The notes beneath the pieces are model-generated. The model did no database searches. It was not told the origin of the DNA and worked only from the letters and a program-made list of their open reading frames with translations. The position numbers and the translations under genes were made by a program. Below are positions 44,139 through 54,229 of a DNA stretch of 64,000 nucleotides, in pieces (positions within the stretch are counted from its first letter, which is position 1; the number at the start of each line of letters is the position of its first letter). The stretch covers positions 6,014,001-6,078,000 of the forward strand of contig NC_063014.1 in the NCBI RefSeq assembly GCF_020509005.1, read 5' to 3'. The DNA comes from Fulvia fulva. Its lineage: Eukaryota; Ascomycota; Dothideomycetes; Mycosphaerellales; Mycosphaerellaceae.

Positions 44139-47100
44139 GTACCCCCCTTCCTAAAATACGCCTTAGTCCTCTAAGCGTTATCTACCTTATAAGGCTACTT
44201 ACCTATCGAGCTCTATAATCGCGCGAACGCCTAATTATCCTCTAGTACCCTATCGTTATCCGATAACATCGCATTCGCTCTATTAAGACTATCCTCGACC
44301 GGCTTCCTTTAAGAAACATATTACCTAGTTAGCTAGCTTACCCTAGACCTAAGTCTGTCTTCGGCTAGTACTCGCGTATAATCCTTATAACTAAAGTTAG
44401 GTATTATTATAGGCTCTATAGGCTCTACTCGAGTATCGAATATATACGGAGTAGATTCTATTAGAGGTAAGGCTCGAGTCGACTTATTCGTAACGGTGTC
44501 TCTATTAATCCTAATCTCATTAAGTCCGAGCACCTTAGCGTCTAGTAGTGACTAGTTAGATAGAGCTACGAAACTTATAGGCGTAGATAACTCCGGCCGG
44601 TTATAGTGAAAGTCTATAATAGCGGCGGCTACCCTCGTAAATAGGTCCTTAGTAGGTTACTAAGTTTCACTATCCTCTATGTCCTAATATCCGACCTATC
44701 GTACCTTATACTATATATCGACCTTACGCTTATACCCCTTCTTTACCTTCCTAGTACGCTTCCTCGTATATATATCTAAGATCTTGTCTACCTCGTACTC
44801 GATCGCCGCGGGTACTACTATAATATCGGCCTCGGCATTAGCTTCCGTCGTATTAGGAACTATAACTACGGGTAGCGGCGGTAGGTTAGTATCGTCGGCG
44901 CGCTATAATAGCGACGTATAGAAACAGTTATTAAGTCTAGCTAACGTATCGGAGAGCTTTAGCTTATAGGAGAGCTTCGAGGGCATAACTTCTATAATCT
45001 AGTATAGTCTAGTATATCGTCGATCTAGTTTCTTAGAAGGGCGTATTATACGGATATTCTTCGTACTAAGGAACACCTAATCGCCTACCTTATAGTCGGG
45101 CGAGATACGGCGATATCGGTTAGCGGCCTTAGCTTATAAGGCTTAGGACATTCTTATGTTCTCTTAGAGGAACTGATATAGCTCGTAAAGGTGTCGGGCG
45201 AATGCTTCGGCGGATTTGCTATCGAGTCGCTAAAGAGTCGTTATCTAGCGGTGATCCCCGCCTACCTATAAGTCGATACGTTCCGTAAACTCGGGGTTAT
45301 ATCTAAGGTTTACGTAGAAAGGTAAGACACCGGTAGTCTCTAATACGTAGTTATTAATAGTAAACTAAGCTAGGTATAGCTATTTAGCCTAGTCGCTCTA
45401 TACCTTATTAACGTAGGCGCGTAAGTACTATTCTATATTCTAATTAGTACGCTTAGACTAACCGTCCGTCTCGGGGTGATATAATAAACTTAGCTTACGT
45501 TAAATCCGTAGTATCTTATATAGCTACTTCTAGAAAGTTACGATAAACTATTTCCCTCTATTAGAGGTGATCGTGTTCGGAAGCCTACGTCGACTAAATA
45601 CGTACTTTAAGAATAGGCGCGCTACATTCTTCGCCGTTATAGCTCTAATATAAATAAGTTTTACTTCTTTCGTTAGGCGGTCCGTAACGGTTATAATACT
45701 ATTATAAGTCATGCCGTCGAGTTCGCTATCTAGTAAGTCTACTATAAAGTCGACTAATATATAGCGCTAACGTCGTTCTAGTATAGAAAGTAGATATAAT
45801 AATCTAGGTAGCTAGGTATATAGAGATTTCGTCGTACGGTATACTCGGCAATTTACGGTATATCTACGTACTAATCTTACTAAGCTAGGCTAGTAAAATT
45901 CACGTACTACGAGCTTATATATACGGGCTCTACTAGGATAGCCTACTACTAGTACGTCGTAGTTTATCTTTACTATTCGAGTCCGTAGCTTCTAGTCATC
46001 CGGTACCTATAAGCTCTAGTCGCCGTACTAATTACGGACGTAGAGTATATCTCCTTCTACCTCGTAGTGTACTAGGTATACCTTCGCCTTTTAAAGAAGT
46101 AGCGGGATTGCGTTACCTTTCTATAGCATCTTAATTGCTGCCTTAAGCTCCTAGTCTACGGCGTACGCTATTACTATTCGATACTCGAGTTTAGCCTCGT
46201 AATTAGCCTCTATCGTAGGCTTCGATACGGTAGTAGCTTCTACCGGTATAGCGGCTTCGGCTAGTATAAATTCTGTTACTTCTAGGTTTAGCGGAGTTTC
46301 TATCTCTTTAGTAACATCTTCTACGGTTACGCGTATAGAGTCGATCTTAAGGAATCGCTTAGGCGGTAGTAACGTCTAGTACTAATACTAATTACGCGGA
46401 TCGTTTACCCCCTACGGAAGGTCCTAGCTACGTCTCGTTAGACTATCTAGCTTTATGCCTTAAACACCGGGCCTATAGACGATACGGAAGTTGAACTAAG
46501 AGAGGAACTTAGCCTACCTCGCCTAACGTCGATTAAGCTACTTCGTCGTTATAAAGTACTCTAGGTTCTTATAATCTATAAACACTTTAACCGGTTCGAT
46601 AGTGTTATTATCTACTTCGTAGGCCAATTTAGGCCTCTACTCTTCAAACGCCTTAATAATAGCTAATAGCTCCTTATCGTAGATCTTATAGTTGTACTCT
46701 TATAGACTTAACTTCTTAGAGTAAAACGCTACCGGGTATAGGACGCCTTCTTCGTTATATTAGGAGAGGACGCCGGTATTAATGAAATCCGAGGAGTCCG
46801 TCTTAACGACTGTCTACCTCCCCGGTACGTAATGTACTAATATGCCCGCTTTACTAAATACTGCCTTCAATGCGTCAAACGCCTTCTAGTACCCTAGTGT
46901 CTAGTCGATTCTTCTGTTCTTATAGTTACTAGGGCTATCGGACTTGGTCAAGTTGGTTAGCGGCGATATAAGTCGCGAGAACGCTTCGATAAACCGTCTA
47001 TAGAAGTTAGCGAAGCCTAGGAACGCTTATATATCCTTTAGGTTAGTTAGAGCCTCCTAGCTTTAGATATATTCTAGCTTGTCGGGGTCTATTTCAATGC

Positions 47101-47573
47101 CTTCTAGCGTAATGATTAGGCCTAGGTATTTGACTCTCTACTAATAGAATTCGTATTTATCGATATCTACGGTCAACCCGGTATCGCGTAGTTTTATTAA
47201 AACCTTCGTTACGTGCTCGATATACTCTTCGAGTATGTCGCTAAAAATTAGTATATTATCTAGGTATACCGATACGAAGTCGTTAAGGTGTTCCTATAAT
47301 ATACTATTAATATATAACTAAAACGATACCGGGCCGTTATATAGACTAAACGGTAAGACTAGACATTCGTATACTCCGTACCGCGTAGCGAACGCTATTA
47401 GCTATTTATGCCCCTCGGTAATACGAAGCTTATTAAAGGCTATAACAATGTCTAGCTTCGTAAAGTACCTCTTACTATATATCCTATTAAGGGTTTCCTA
47501 GATTAAAGGTATAGGGTACCGGTTCTTAATAGTTATTATATTTAGCCCTCGATAGTCAATATATACTCGGAGT
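44139..47573 (-). pseudogene. Gypsy A3 pol remnant: RT to chromodomain and tail
   Basis: From right to left: RT with VYLDNILIFSD near 47240-47280, RNase H near 46590-46820, integrase near 45400-46000, a GPY/F region near 44990-45060 and a chromodomain near 44640-44830. The conserved tail (44333-44533) is open for 66 codons and nearly identical to 12037-12240. Stops elsewhere are dense. The upstream RT part continues at 53711-54147 beyond Gypsy D. Confidence 0.78.
47569..47573 (+). repeat. Gypsy D target-site duplication, left side
   Basis: GGAGT before the left LTR and GAGTC after the right LTR share GAGT. Alignment with Gypsy A1 shows the pre-insertion site needs only one GAGT, so the duplication is 4 bp. 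Confidence 0.7.
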
Positions 47574-48016
47574 TGTTAGGGCGAGAGCCTGGCCTGTGAG
47601 ATGCAAGGGTGAAAGCGAGAATGCAGGTGCGAAGTGCAGATGCAAAAGGGTATGGTATGATGGCTACACAAAACAAAAGACGAAGAAAGCAAGAGAGGCC
47701 TGGGGAAGGCCAGATATTTATACGCGACCCTCGCGAGTGCGTGTCCCCGCATCAACAGGGCTAACCCGTGCGAAGCCGCGCTCAGCAGCTTTGCTCAAAA
47801 CCTTATTCCAACCTGCCCTACGATCCGAGTCTTCCACGTGCTTCAAGGTTTGGTAGAGGGGTGAATCTGGAGGGCTGGGTCCCGTAGTGAATGTTGCGGG
47901 GCATGTGATTCTTGGCGTTCACACACCAAGCTGGACTGTCACTTCTTGACGACTTCTGAGCGCTCTGAGACTCTTCTGTCCCCACCTTCTGTACACTCTG
48001 TGGGGAGACCATGACA
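47574..48016 (-). repeat. Gypsy D 3' LTR (443 bp)
   Basis: TGTTAGGGCG...CATGACA on the plus strand. The last 66 codons of the pol frame lie inside it (48016 down to 47818). A G-rich tract in the element's sense (C-run at 48021-48027) adjoins it. Confidence 0.92.
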
Positions 48017-51000
48017 GTAGCCCCCCCGAACAAAGCTGAGTTCCTACGAAGCCGTAGTAGTTCCACATATCGAGGATGTTCAGCTTCAGTACCAGGCCTA
48101 GGCCTGATGTCATGGTCGATACACCATTGGTAAGCCCCGTCGAAAAGCTCAGATTCGAAGAGCCTGCCGATGTTGACTTCTGGGCCGTCTGCGCGGGCGT
48201 GGTATTCTTCGATTGCTTGACGATTGAAGATGATATGTTGGATAGGTTCCCATGAGGTATCCCACTCAGGGCAACCTTGCCATTCGACTTCATACTTGAT
48301 CGGCGGTAGTCCTTCAACGTCGTTGGGCTCTACGCGGATTCCCCGGATCTTGCGGACGGCATAGTCGTCAGAAGGTAGGTTAACAGGCTCGTCGACTTCT
48401 ACTTCATCGGGAGGACCTGGCATGTCTTGGTTTTGGTTCGGGAATGGGTCCTCAGCCGACGGCCGAAGGCGTACGGGATGGAAGACGTCGTGGATCTTTA
48501 TGTTCGCAGGAAGAGCTAGACGGTAGGCGTGTGAACTGATACGCTCGGTGATCTCAAAAGGACCTAGGTTCTTCCAGTTCAGCTTCTTGGAGGGGCGGTC
48601 TGTCTTGATGTTCTTGGAGTTGAGGTAGACCATATCGCCTACTTGGTAGTCGGGAGCTGGCTGGCGACGACGATTGGCTTGATCCTCGTAGATTGCTTGT
48701 GCGTACACCATCTCGTCGTGAACTTCTTCATGGATCTGTGAGAGCATAGTAGCGAACTCGTCTGCTGCTTGCTCGTTTGCGTCTTCGGTAGGCGGGAGAG
48801 GTTCTTCTGGTTCCATGCCTGTACGAGGGTGGTAACCTCTCGTAGTATAGAAGGGAGAGTAGCCAGTAGTCTCCGAGTCCCAGTTACGAGTAGCGAACTC
48901 TACCGCAGGGATATGCTGAGGCCAATCCTTCTGGTGGTAGTCGACGAAGCAACGAAGGACCTGCTCGAGGATAGCGTTCGTAATTTCGGTCTGGCCGTCG
49001 GTCTGTGGCTGAAAACTGGTCGAGAGGTTATGCTTGATGCCTAGGATAGCACACAGACGCTTCCAGAAGTGCGAGATGAACTGGGTGCCTCTGTCAGAGG
49101 TGATGCTATCCGGGAGGCCTTGAAAGCGCCAGACGAATTCGTAGAACAAGCGAGCAGTCTCCTTTGCGGTCATGCTCCAGCACGGGATCATGTACCGGTC
49201 CTTGGAGTGACGGTCCACGATCACTAGAAGGGCCTTTGCTTTCACGCCGCTGAAGGTCTTGCCGTGAGGAAGATCGGTGATAAAGTCCATAGTGATGTGC
49301 TTCCACGGACGATCAGGAGCCGGGAGAGGGTGCAAGAGACCGTGGGGACGGTGGCGGTTAGCTTTGGCTCTTCGGCAAGTAGCGCAGTTCAGCACGTAGC
49401 GGCGGACGTCCTTCCAGGAATGCGGCCACCAGTAATACCTAGCGAGGAGCTTGTGGGTCTTGGCTACGCCTGGGTGACCCCCAGAGGCGGAGTCGTGGAT
49501 GATTTGAAGAATCTCAGCTCGGATATTAGAGCCTTCGGGCTGCGGTACGTAAAGCTTCTTACGGAAGTAGACGACACCTTCCTGGAGCTCGCACTCGGAC
49601 AGCGAGAAGCCCGGGAATGTCCTCGCGCCAGATCTAAGGGCCTGAACTAACTCTTGGGCGTCTATGTCGGCATCGTACGCTGTTCGTACTCGTGCCATGA
49701 TGCCTTCGGGCTGCTCCTCATTATCAAACCCCTCAAAGTCTGATTCGGATGAGCCGTCGGTCGTTACTGAGCCCTCTTCATCGTCGTTCAAGTCCTCAGC
49801 GTCCGAGGCGTATTCTTCAGGCTCGGATTCATCGTCACTCTCGTCAAGGTAGGCAGGAGCGAGCACGAGAGTAGCAAAGGAAGCGGCGAGCGTAGGCTGG
49901 CCGTTCGATAGGTACTCTCGAAGCTCGGAAGAGAGGTTGTGCTCTTTGATGACTTGTTGCCCTGCGATTTGCCGGCCCCCTCTTCGATCAACTGGAGAGT
50001 CTCCAGGGCGGCGGGTAAGGGCGTCGGCCATCGAGTTGGCCTTGCCGGGCGTGTACGAGATCACGAAGTTGAACCGGGAGAGGAACTCGCTCCAGCGGGC
50101 CTGGCGACGATTGAGCAGCTTGCTCTTCATAAAGTAGACGAGGTTCTTATGGTCGGAGCTTACTTGGACGGGCATAGCAGAGCCTTCGAGCTCGGGGCGC
50201 CACTCTTCGAAAGCTTTGACGATGGCGAGAAGCTCCTTGTCGTAGATCTCGTAGTTACACTCCGTGGCGGTCAACTTCTTGGAGAGGAAGGCGACAGGTA
50301 ACCAGGGGGATTCAGGCGAGCGGCGTTGTAGCAGGACACCGCCCACCACGCCGTCGGATGCGTCGGTCTCTACACGGGTCTCCAGTTCGAAATCGAAGTG
50401 CTGTAGAAGCGGGTTCTCAACAAACTTCGCTTTGAGCAAGTCAAAAGCCTCCTGGCATTCGTCGGTCCAGGCGAACTTCTCACCCTTGCGCGTGAGCTTC
50501 GTCAAAGGGCGTACCACGCCCGAAAATGCGTGGATGAAGCGGCGGTAGAAGTTGGCAAAGCCTAGGAAACCCTGGACCTCTTTGACGTTCGTAGGAGCAT
50601 CCCATTCGACGATAGCGTCGATCTTCTCTTGGTCCATCTTGATGCCGTCTGCGGTAATGATCAAACCAAGGAACTTGACTTCGGTCTTCTCAAACTCGCA
50701 CTTGTCGATATCGAGCTGCAAGCCGGCGTCTGCGAGCTTCTGAAGGACCTTACAGACGTGCTCGCGGTGCTCCTCCTTGGTCTCGCTGTAGACTAGGATG
50801 TCGTCGATGTAGGCAGTGCAGAACTGATCGAGGAACTCCTGAAGGATGTCGTTAATGAAGTTCTGGAAGGTACTAGGCCCGTTACAAACGCCGAAGGGCA
50901 TAACGAGCGACTCGAACAGCCCGTAGCGAGTACGGAAGGCTGTGAGATACTCGTGTCCTTCTGCCATTCGTAACTTGTTGAACGCAGCGATGACATCGAG

Positions 51001-52017
51001 CTTGGTGAAGTACTTGGCCTTAGAGAGGCGCTCGAGCGTCTCCTGAATCAACGGTATTGGGTAGCGGTTCTTCTTTGTAACAGCGTTCAAGCCTCGGTAG
51101 TCTACGCAGAAGCGTAGACCACCGCCGGGCTTCTTGACGAACATGACGGGACTGCCAGCGCTGGAACGGCTCGCTCGAATGAACCCCTTCTTTAGGTTCT
51201 CTTCGAGGTATCTCTTGAGGACGATAAGCTCTTCTCGGGACATGGAATATAACGGTCCGAACGGTGTCTCTGCACCTTCTTCTAGCTCAATCTTGTGGTC
51301 GTGAGGGCGATGAGGAGGCAGCTCGTCTGCGGCTTTAGCATCGAATACGTGGAGGATGTGGTGTGCCCAAGGAGGGACCTTCGTAGCAGGGTCGGTAGGT
51401 GTACGCTTCTTGTCGAGCTTCTCGAGGGCGATGTCGATATCGCGGAGAGAGGCGGCGAAGACTTGAGCTTTGGGCTGCTTAGCAGCAGTGGTGAAGGCAG
51501 CGGCGTTCACCTGGAAGATCTTGGTATACTCAGGACCGCGCTGAGGCGGCGGAGAAGGCGGAGGTGCCGGAGGAACTTCTGGAGGGAAGCTGACAGTAAG
51601 GGAAGTCCAGTCGATGATAGGTCGGTGTCGTCTGAACCAGGGGAGGCCGAGGATAAACTTCTGATGCGGTAGGGACGTAAGGAAGCTGGTGATCGACATA
51701 CGCTTGCCTCCGAGGGTGATTGACGTGTGTACAACATGAGTAATCTTACCAGTGGTAGTCTCCGTGCCGTCAAAGAGTTCAAGGGTGCGAGGGTACTTAA
51801 GTTCCTGGGGTTCGAGGTTGAGAGAGGTCGCGAGTTTATAGTCCATAAAAGACTCGCCTAGTGCGCCAGTGTCCATGAGAGTGAGATTGGAAGAAGAGAG
51901 TTTCTTTGAGCCGATATTTACATTCGTGACGAACGGTTTGCAAGCGTGGTCCTTGCCCGTCTCGTCGTACAGGTCTAGCTGTGCTGTATTGATCCTCAAC
52001 TTCTTTCCTCTCTTCAC
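47818..52017 (-). CDS. pol: Gypsy D pol polyprotein: protease, RT, RNase H, integrase, chromodomain
   Basis: 1399 residues counted from GTG 52017; the frame is open further upstream and has no credible ATG, so it is probably made by -1 frameshifting from gag. Protease DTGA at residues 49-52 and ILGLPW at 122-127. RT has YIDD at 403-406. RNase H at about 548-670 has ETDAS, SDHKNL and ADALTRR. An acidic Ser/Asp/Glu-rich insert spans about 725-770. Integrase: H841, H848, C878, C881 zinc site; D911, D975 and E1011 catalytic triad; GPF (GPY/F) near 1152; chromodomain at about 1219-1277 (EVEWQGCPEWDTSWEP). The last 66 residues are encoded by the LTR. No missing key residue. Confidence 0.95.
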   Translation of the reverse strand: MKRGKKLRINTAQLDLYDETGKDHACKPFVTNVNIGSKKLSSSNLTLMDTGALGESFMDYKLATSLNLEPQELKYPRTLELFDGTETTTGKITHVVHTSITLGGKRMSITSFLTSLPHQKFILGLPWFRRHRPIIDWTSLTVSFPPEVPPAPPPSPPPQRGPEYTKIFQVNAAAFTTAAKQPKAQVFAASLRDIDIALEKLDKKRTPTDPATKVPPWAHHILHVFDAKAADELPPHRPHDHKIELEEGAETPFGPLYSMSREELIVLKRYLEENLKKGFIRASRSSAGSPVMFVKKPGGGLRFCVDYRGLNAVTKKNRYPIPLIQETLERLSKAKYFTKLDVIAAFNKLRMAEGHEYLTAFRTRYGLFESLVMPFGVCNGPSTFQNFINDILQEFLDQFCTAYIDDILVYSETKEEHREHVCKVLQKLADAGLQLDIDKCEFEKTEVKFLGLIITADGIKMDQEKIDAIVEWDAPTNVKEVQGFLGFANFYRRFIHAFSGVVRPLTKLTRKGEKFAWTDECQEAFDLLKAKFVENPLLQHFDFELETRVETDASDGVVGGVLLQRRSPESPWLPVAFLSKKLTATECNYEIYDKELLAIVKAFEEWRPELEGSAMPVQVSSDHKNLVYFMKSKLLNRRQARWSEFLSRFNFVISYTPGKANSMADALTRRPGDSPVDRRGGRQIAGQQVIKEHNLSSELREYLSNGQPTLAASFATLVLAPAYLDESDDESEPEEYASDAEDLNDDEEGSVTTDGSSESDFEGFDNEEQPEGIMARVRTAYDADIDAQELVQALRSGARTFPGFSLSECELQEGVVYFRKKLYVPQPEGSNIRAEILQIIHDSASGGHPGVAKTHKLLARYYWWPHSWKDVRRYVLNCATCRRAKANRHRPHGLLHPLPAPDRPWKHITMDFITDLPHGKTFSGVKAKALLVIVDRHSKDRYMIPCWSMTAKETARLFYEFVWRFQGLPDSITSDRGTQFISHFWKRLCAILGIKHNLSTSFQPQTDGQTEITNAILEQVLRCFVDYHQKDWPQHIPAVEFATRNWDSETTGYSPFYTTRGYHPRTGMEPEEPLPPTEDANEQAADEFATMLSQIHEEVHDEMVYAQAIYEDQANRRRQPAPDYQVGDMVYLNSKNIKTDRPSKKLNWKNLGPFEITERISSHAYRLALPANIKIHDVFHPVRLRPSAEDPFPNQNQDMPGPPDEVEVDEPVNLPSDDYAVRKIRGIRVEPNDVEGLPPIKYEVEWQGCPEWDTSWEPIQHIIFNRQAIEEYHARADGPEVNIGRLFESELFDGAYQWCIDHDIRPRPGTEAEHPRYVELLRLRRNSALFGGATVMVSPQSVQKVGTEESQSAQKSSRSDSPAWCVNAKNHMPRNIHYGTQPSRFTPLPNLEARGRLGS

Positions 52018-52064
52018 TTTCGGTAAACGTTGTTCTTGGTCTTCATCGCGTCGATGAGGAAGAC

Positions 52065-52079
52065 CTAGGCTTTTTCCTG
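52065..52079 (-). promoter_or_regulatory. Putative -1 ribosomal frameshift site between gag and pol
   Basis: In the element's sense the gag end reads CAG GAA AAA GCC TAG. The pol phase is -1 relative to gag and is open across this point (GCA GGA AAA AGC CTA). A slip at the A-run just before the gag stop would join the two. The run is not a perfect X XXY YYZ heptamer. Confidence 0.5.
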
Positions 52080-53225
52080 CTCAGCGGGAGCAGCAGTAGC
52101 AGGCTCGATAGCGCCGACAGCGCCGCGAACCGGGTTGCGGGCGTTACGGGCAGCGAGCTGCGGACAGTTAGCTGCGATGTGGCCTGGACCGCCGCAGTAG
52201 GTGCAGAGTCCGGCCTGGCGACGGCGAAGCTTCTCTTCGGGAGTAAGCTTACCGTTAACGAGGCCCTGGACTCGAGGGACGGCGGCACCAGCGCTGAGAT
52301 CCATAGCGTCACCTACAGAGACGGGAGGGAGAGCCGTAGGAGCGGCGGCGCCTAGTGGAGCAGCGAAGTGGCTTCCGGGACCACGAGGCTGACGACCTTG
52401 AGAACGGGAAGCGAGGAGAGAGGCGGTGTGTTTCATGTTGGAGTCGAGGCGCTGGCAGGTCTCGACGAGCTCACGGAAGCTCATAGCACCAACGTCCTTG
52501 TCCTCGAGGGCTCGAAGAAGCTCTGCTGACAAACCACGGCGGAGAGTGCTCTTCTTGGTCTCTTCGTTGTAGCCGGTGAACCCGATGTCGCGGTTGAAGG
52601 CCGCGAGGTACTCGGCGAAGCTCTTGTTCTTCTGGAGGAGGTTGTGGATGGCGTTCTGGGCGGTGGCTCTACGGTCTGGATCACCAAAGGCAGCACGGAG
52701 GTCCTGCATCAAGGTGAGGACGTCCGGGCAGCCGATAGTCTGCGTGGCGTTGTCGATGTAGTGTTGTACCTGAGCCGCGGCGTCTCCCCGAAGGAGGGAG
52801 AAGACGTACGTGACTTTGTCCTTCTCTTGCGGAAAGTGGTCGGCATTAGCCAACAGCTTGATGGTGAGCTGTGTCTCAAATGCCTCAAACTTGCTCTTGT
52901 TGCCGTCGAACTCGTCTGGGTCGTTGACCTTCTTGGAGAAGTGCTGGCGGCGGTTGTCGTCGGCGTGCGGGGCGAGGTTCTGGAAGGTGTTCACAATACC
53001 TTGAAGGTATGTTGCTTGGTTGTTTGCTTGCTCGACCTGCTGGGCGGTCTCGCGGAAAGAGGAGACGGTGCGGTTGATGAGAGCGTAGGCGGTGTCGGGG
53101 TTGGCGTTTGCCCAGGCACCGAAGGCAGCGGCGTTCGAGAAGGGGATGTCAGTCCACTCACTGAAGTGGAATGGAGTGTCTTGGTTGTCGAGGTTGACAC
53201 CTCTATCGGTGGCGTGGTCACCCAT
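52065..53225 (-). CDS. gag: Gypsy D Gag, capsid and nucleocapsid with one CCHC knuckle
   Basis: I place the start at ATG 53225 (MGDHATDRGVNL), 43 bp inside the LTR boundary, giving 386 residues. The frame stays open to an ATG at 53339, but that lies within the LTR. The middle has the usual Ty3 capsid pattern (FEAFETQLTIKLLAN, YVFSLLRGDAAAQVQHYI, FAEYLAAFNRDIGF, LRRGLSAELLRAL). The C-terminus has CTYCGGPGHIAANC (CX2CX4HX4C). Gag forms the particle and binds RNA. It ends at TAG 52065-52067, right after GAA AAA GCC. Plus-strand ORFs over this gene, up to 200 codons, are shadows. Confidence 0.92.
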   Translation of the reverse strand: MGDHATDRGVNLDNQDTPFHFSEWTDIPFSNAAAFGAWANANPDTAYALINRTVSSFRETAQQVEQANNQATYLQGIVNTFQNLAPHADDNRRQHFSKKVNDPDEFDGNKSKFEAFETQLTIKLLANADHFPQEKDKVTYVFSLLRGDAAAQVQHYIDNATQTIGCPDVLTLMQDLRAAFGDPDRRATAQNAIHNLLQKNKSFAEYLAAFNRDIGFTGYNEETKKSTLRRGLSAELLRALEDKDVGAMSFRELVETCQRLDSNMKHTASLLASRSQGRQPRGPGSHFAAPLGAAAPTALPPVSVGDAMDLSAGAAVPRVQGLVNGKLTPEEKLRRRQAGLCTYCGGPGHIAANCPQLAARNARNPVRGAVGAIEPATAAPAEQEKA

Positions 53226-53256
53226 GAGGATGACTCGAGTGGTTGACGGTTTGTTG

Positions 53257-53267
53257 GTCTTTTGTGA
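53257..53267 (-). promoter_or_regulatory. Gypsy D primer-binding region (possible self-priming)
   Basis: Directly after the 5' LTR the element reads TCACAAAAGACC. I do not recognise a tRNA 3' end. Its ACAAAAGAC is complementary to GTCTTTTGT in the LTR (53367-53375 on the plus strand as ACAAAAGAC), about 35-40 nt past the TATA box, i.e. near the expected 5' end of the transcript. Confidence 0.4.
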
Positions 53268-53710
53268 TGTCAGGGCGAGAGCCTGGCCTGTGAGATGCAA
53301 GGGTGAAAGCGAGAATGCAGGTGCGAAGTGCAGATGCAAAAGGGTATGGTATGATGGCTACACAAAACAAAAGACGAAGAAAGCAAGAGAGGCCTGGGGA
53401 AGGCCAGATATTTATACGCGACCCTCGCGAGTGCGTGTCCCCGCATCAACAGGGCTAACCCGTGCGAAGCCGCGCTCAGCAGCTTTGCTCAAAACCTTAT
53501 TCCAACCTGCCCTACGATCCGAGTCTTCCACGTGCTTCAAGGTTTGGTAGAGGGGTGAATCTGGAGGGCTGGGTCCCGTAGTGAATGTTGCGGGGCATGT
53601 GATTCTTGGCGTTCACACACCAAGCTGGACTGTCACTTCTTGACGACTTCTGAGCGCTCTGAGACTCTTCTGTCCCCACCTTCTGTACACTCTGTGGGGA
53701 GACCATGACA
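53268..53710 (-). repeat. Gypsy D 5' LTR (443 bp)
   Basis: TGTCAGGGCG...CATGACA on the plus strand, identical to the 3' LTR except for one base. In the element's sense it holds the TATA-like TATAAATA (53409-53416), the likely promoter. Confidence 0.92.
53409..53416 (-). promoter_or_regulatory. Gypsy D LTR TATA box
   Basis: TATTTATA on the plus strand, TATAAATA in the element's sense, about 270 bp into the 443-bp LTR, a normal U3 position. The equivalent in the 3' LTR is at 47715-47722. Confidence 0.6.
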
Positions 53711-54147
53711 GAGTCCTCCTCCTAGCTTACGTACTACTAGAATAGGAGCTAGGAACTAGCTTGTCTTCTAACTAGCCTTACAGACTTTCCCTTCGCTCTC
53801 CTACTTAGTAACCTATTTCTTAACTACTTTATTCTCTTACGGTACAAGCCTATAGGGTTTACGGTAAGGAGGCTCTTATAGGCCGTCGGGCTTAATATAG
53901 ATTTTATAGTTAATACTCGGCCTATAAGGCGGGAGCCCTTTATAGTCTTTAGCTAAGAACGCGTCCGTAATATAATAGTACTCGGGCGGAAGCTTCTCCT
54001 TCGGGTTGTAGTTAAATTGCTTGTTTAGGAACTAATTAAGGTCGTTAGCTAATATTGCGCTTAGCTTTAACTCGCCGTTACTGTCCGTTTCGCTAGACTC
54101 GTTACTAGTAGGTAGAATATAGAAGTACTCGGCCCTAGGCCGGTAGG
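53711..54147 (-). pseudogene. Gypsy A3 pol remnant between Gypsy D and LINE-2 (protease end to RT start)
   Basis: Aligned inverted with about 3560-3985 of Gypsy A1 (for example the reverse of TACCGGCCTAGGGC at about 54132-54145, and of GTACGTAAGCTAGG near 53725-53740). This is the linker and the beginning of RT. RIPed, no open frame. Confidence 0.72.
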
Positions 54148-54160
54148 TATATATATCCTA
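54148..54160 (+). repeat. Target-site duplication of LINE-2, left copy
   Basis: TATATATATCCTA, identical to 59152-59164. Alignment with Gypsy A1 shows the site was present once before insertion. Confidence 0.85.
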
Positions 54161-54229
54161 AATATTACGTAGTCGAGCCTTATTAATCGCCTATCGATCT
54201 CTACGCCAAAACAAGACACATTCGAAAGC

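Larger units (their letters stand above)
47574..53710 (-). mobile_element. Gypsy D: intact, un-RIPed Ty3/Gypsy chromovirus
   Basis: 6137 bp with 443-bp LTRs (47574-48016, 53268-53710) that differ at one base by my reading (TGTTAGGG against TGTCAGGG). Gag and pol are open with no premature stop and all protease, RT, RNase H and integrase catalytic residues are present. CA/TG content is normal, in sharp contrast to Gypsy A3 on both sides. This is the youngest and most plausibly active element in the window. Confidence 0.93.

Noticed and set aside
52644..53246. 200-codon plus-strand frame opposite Gypsy D gag
   Set aside because: Antisense shadow, Val/Gly-rich, no motif; gag on the minus strand is well supported.
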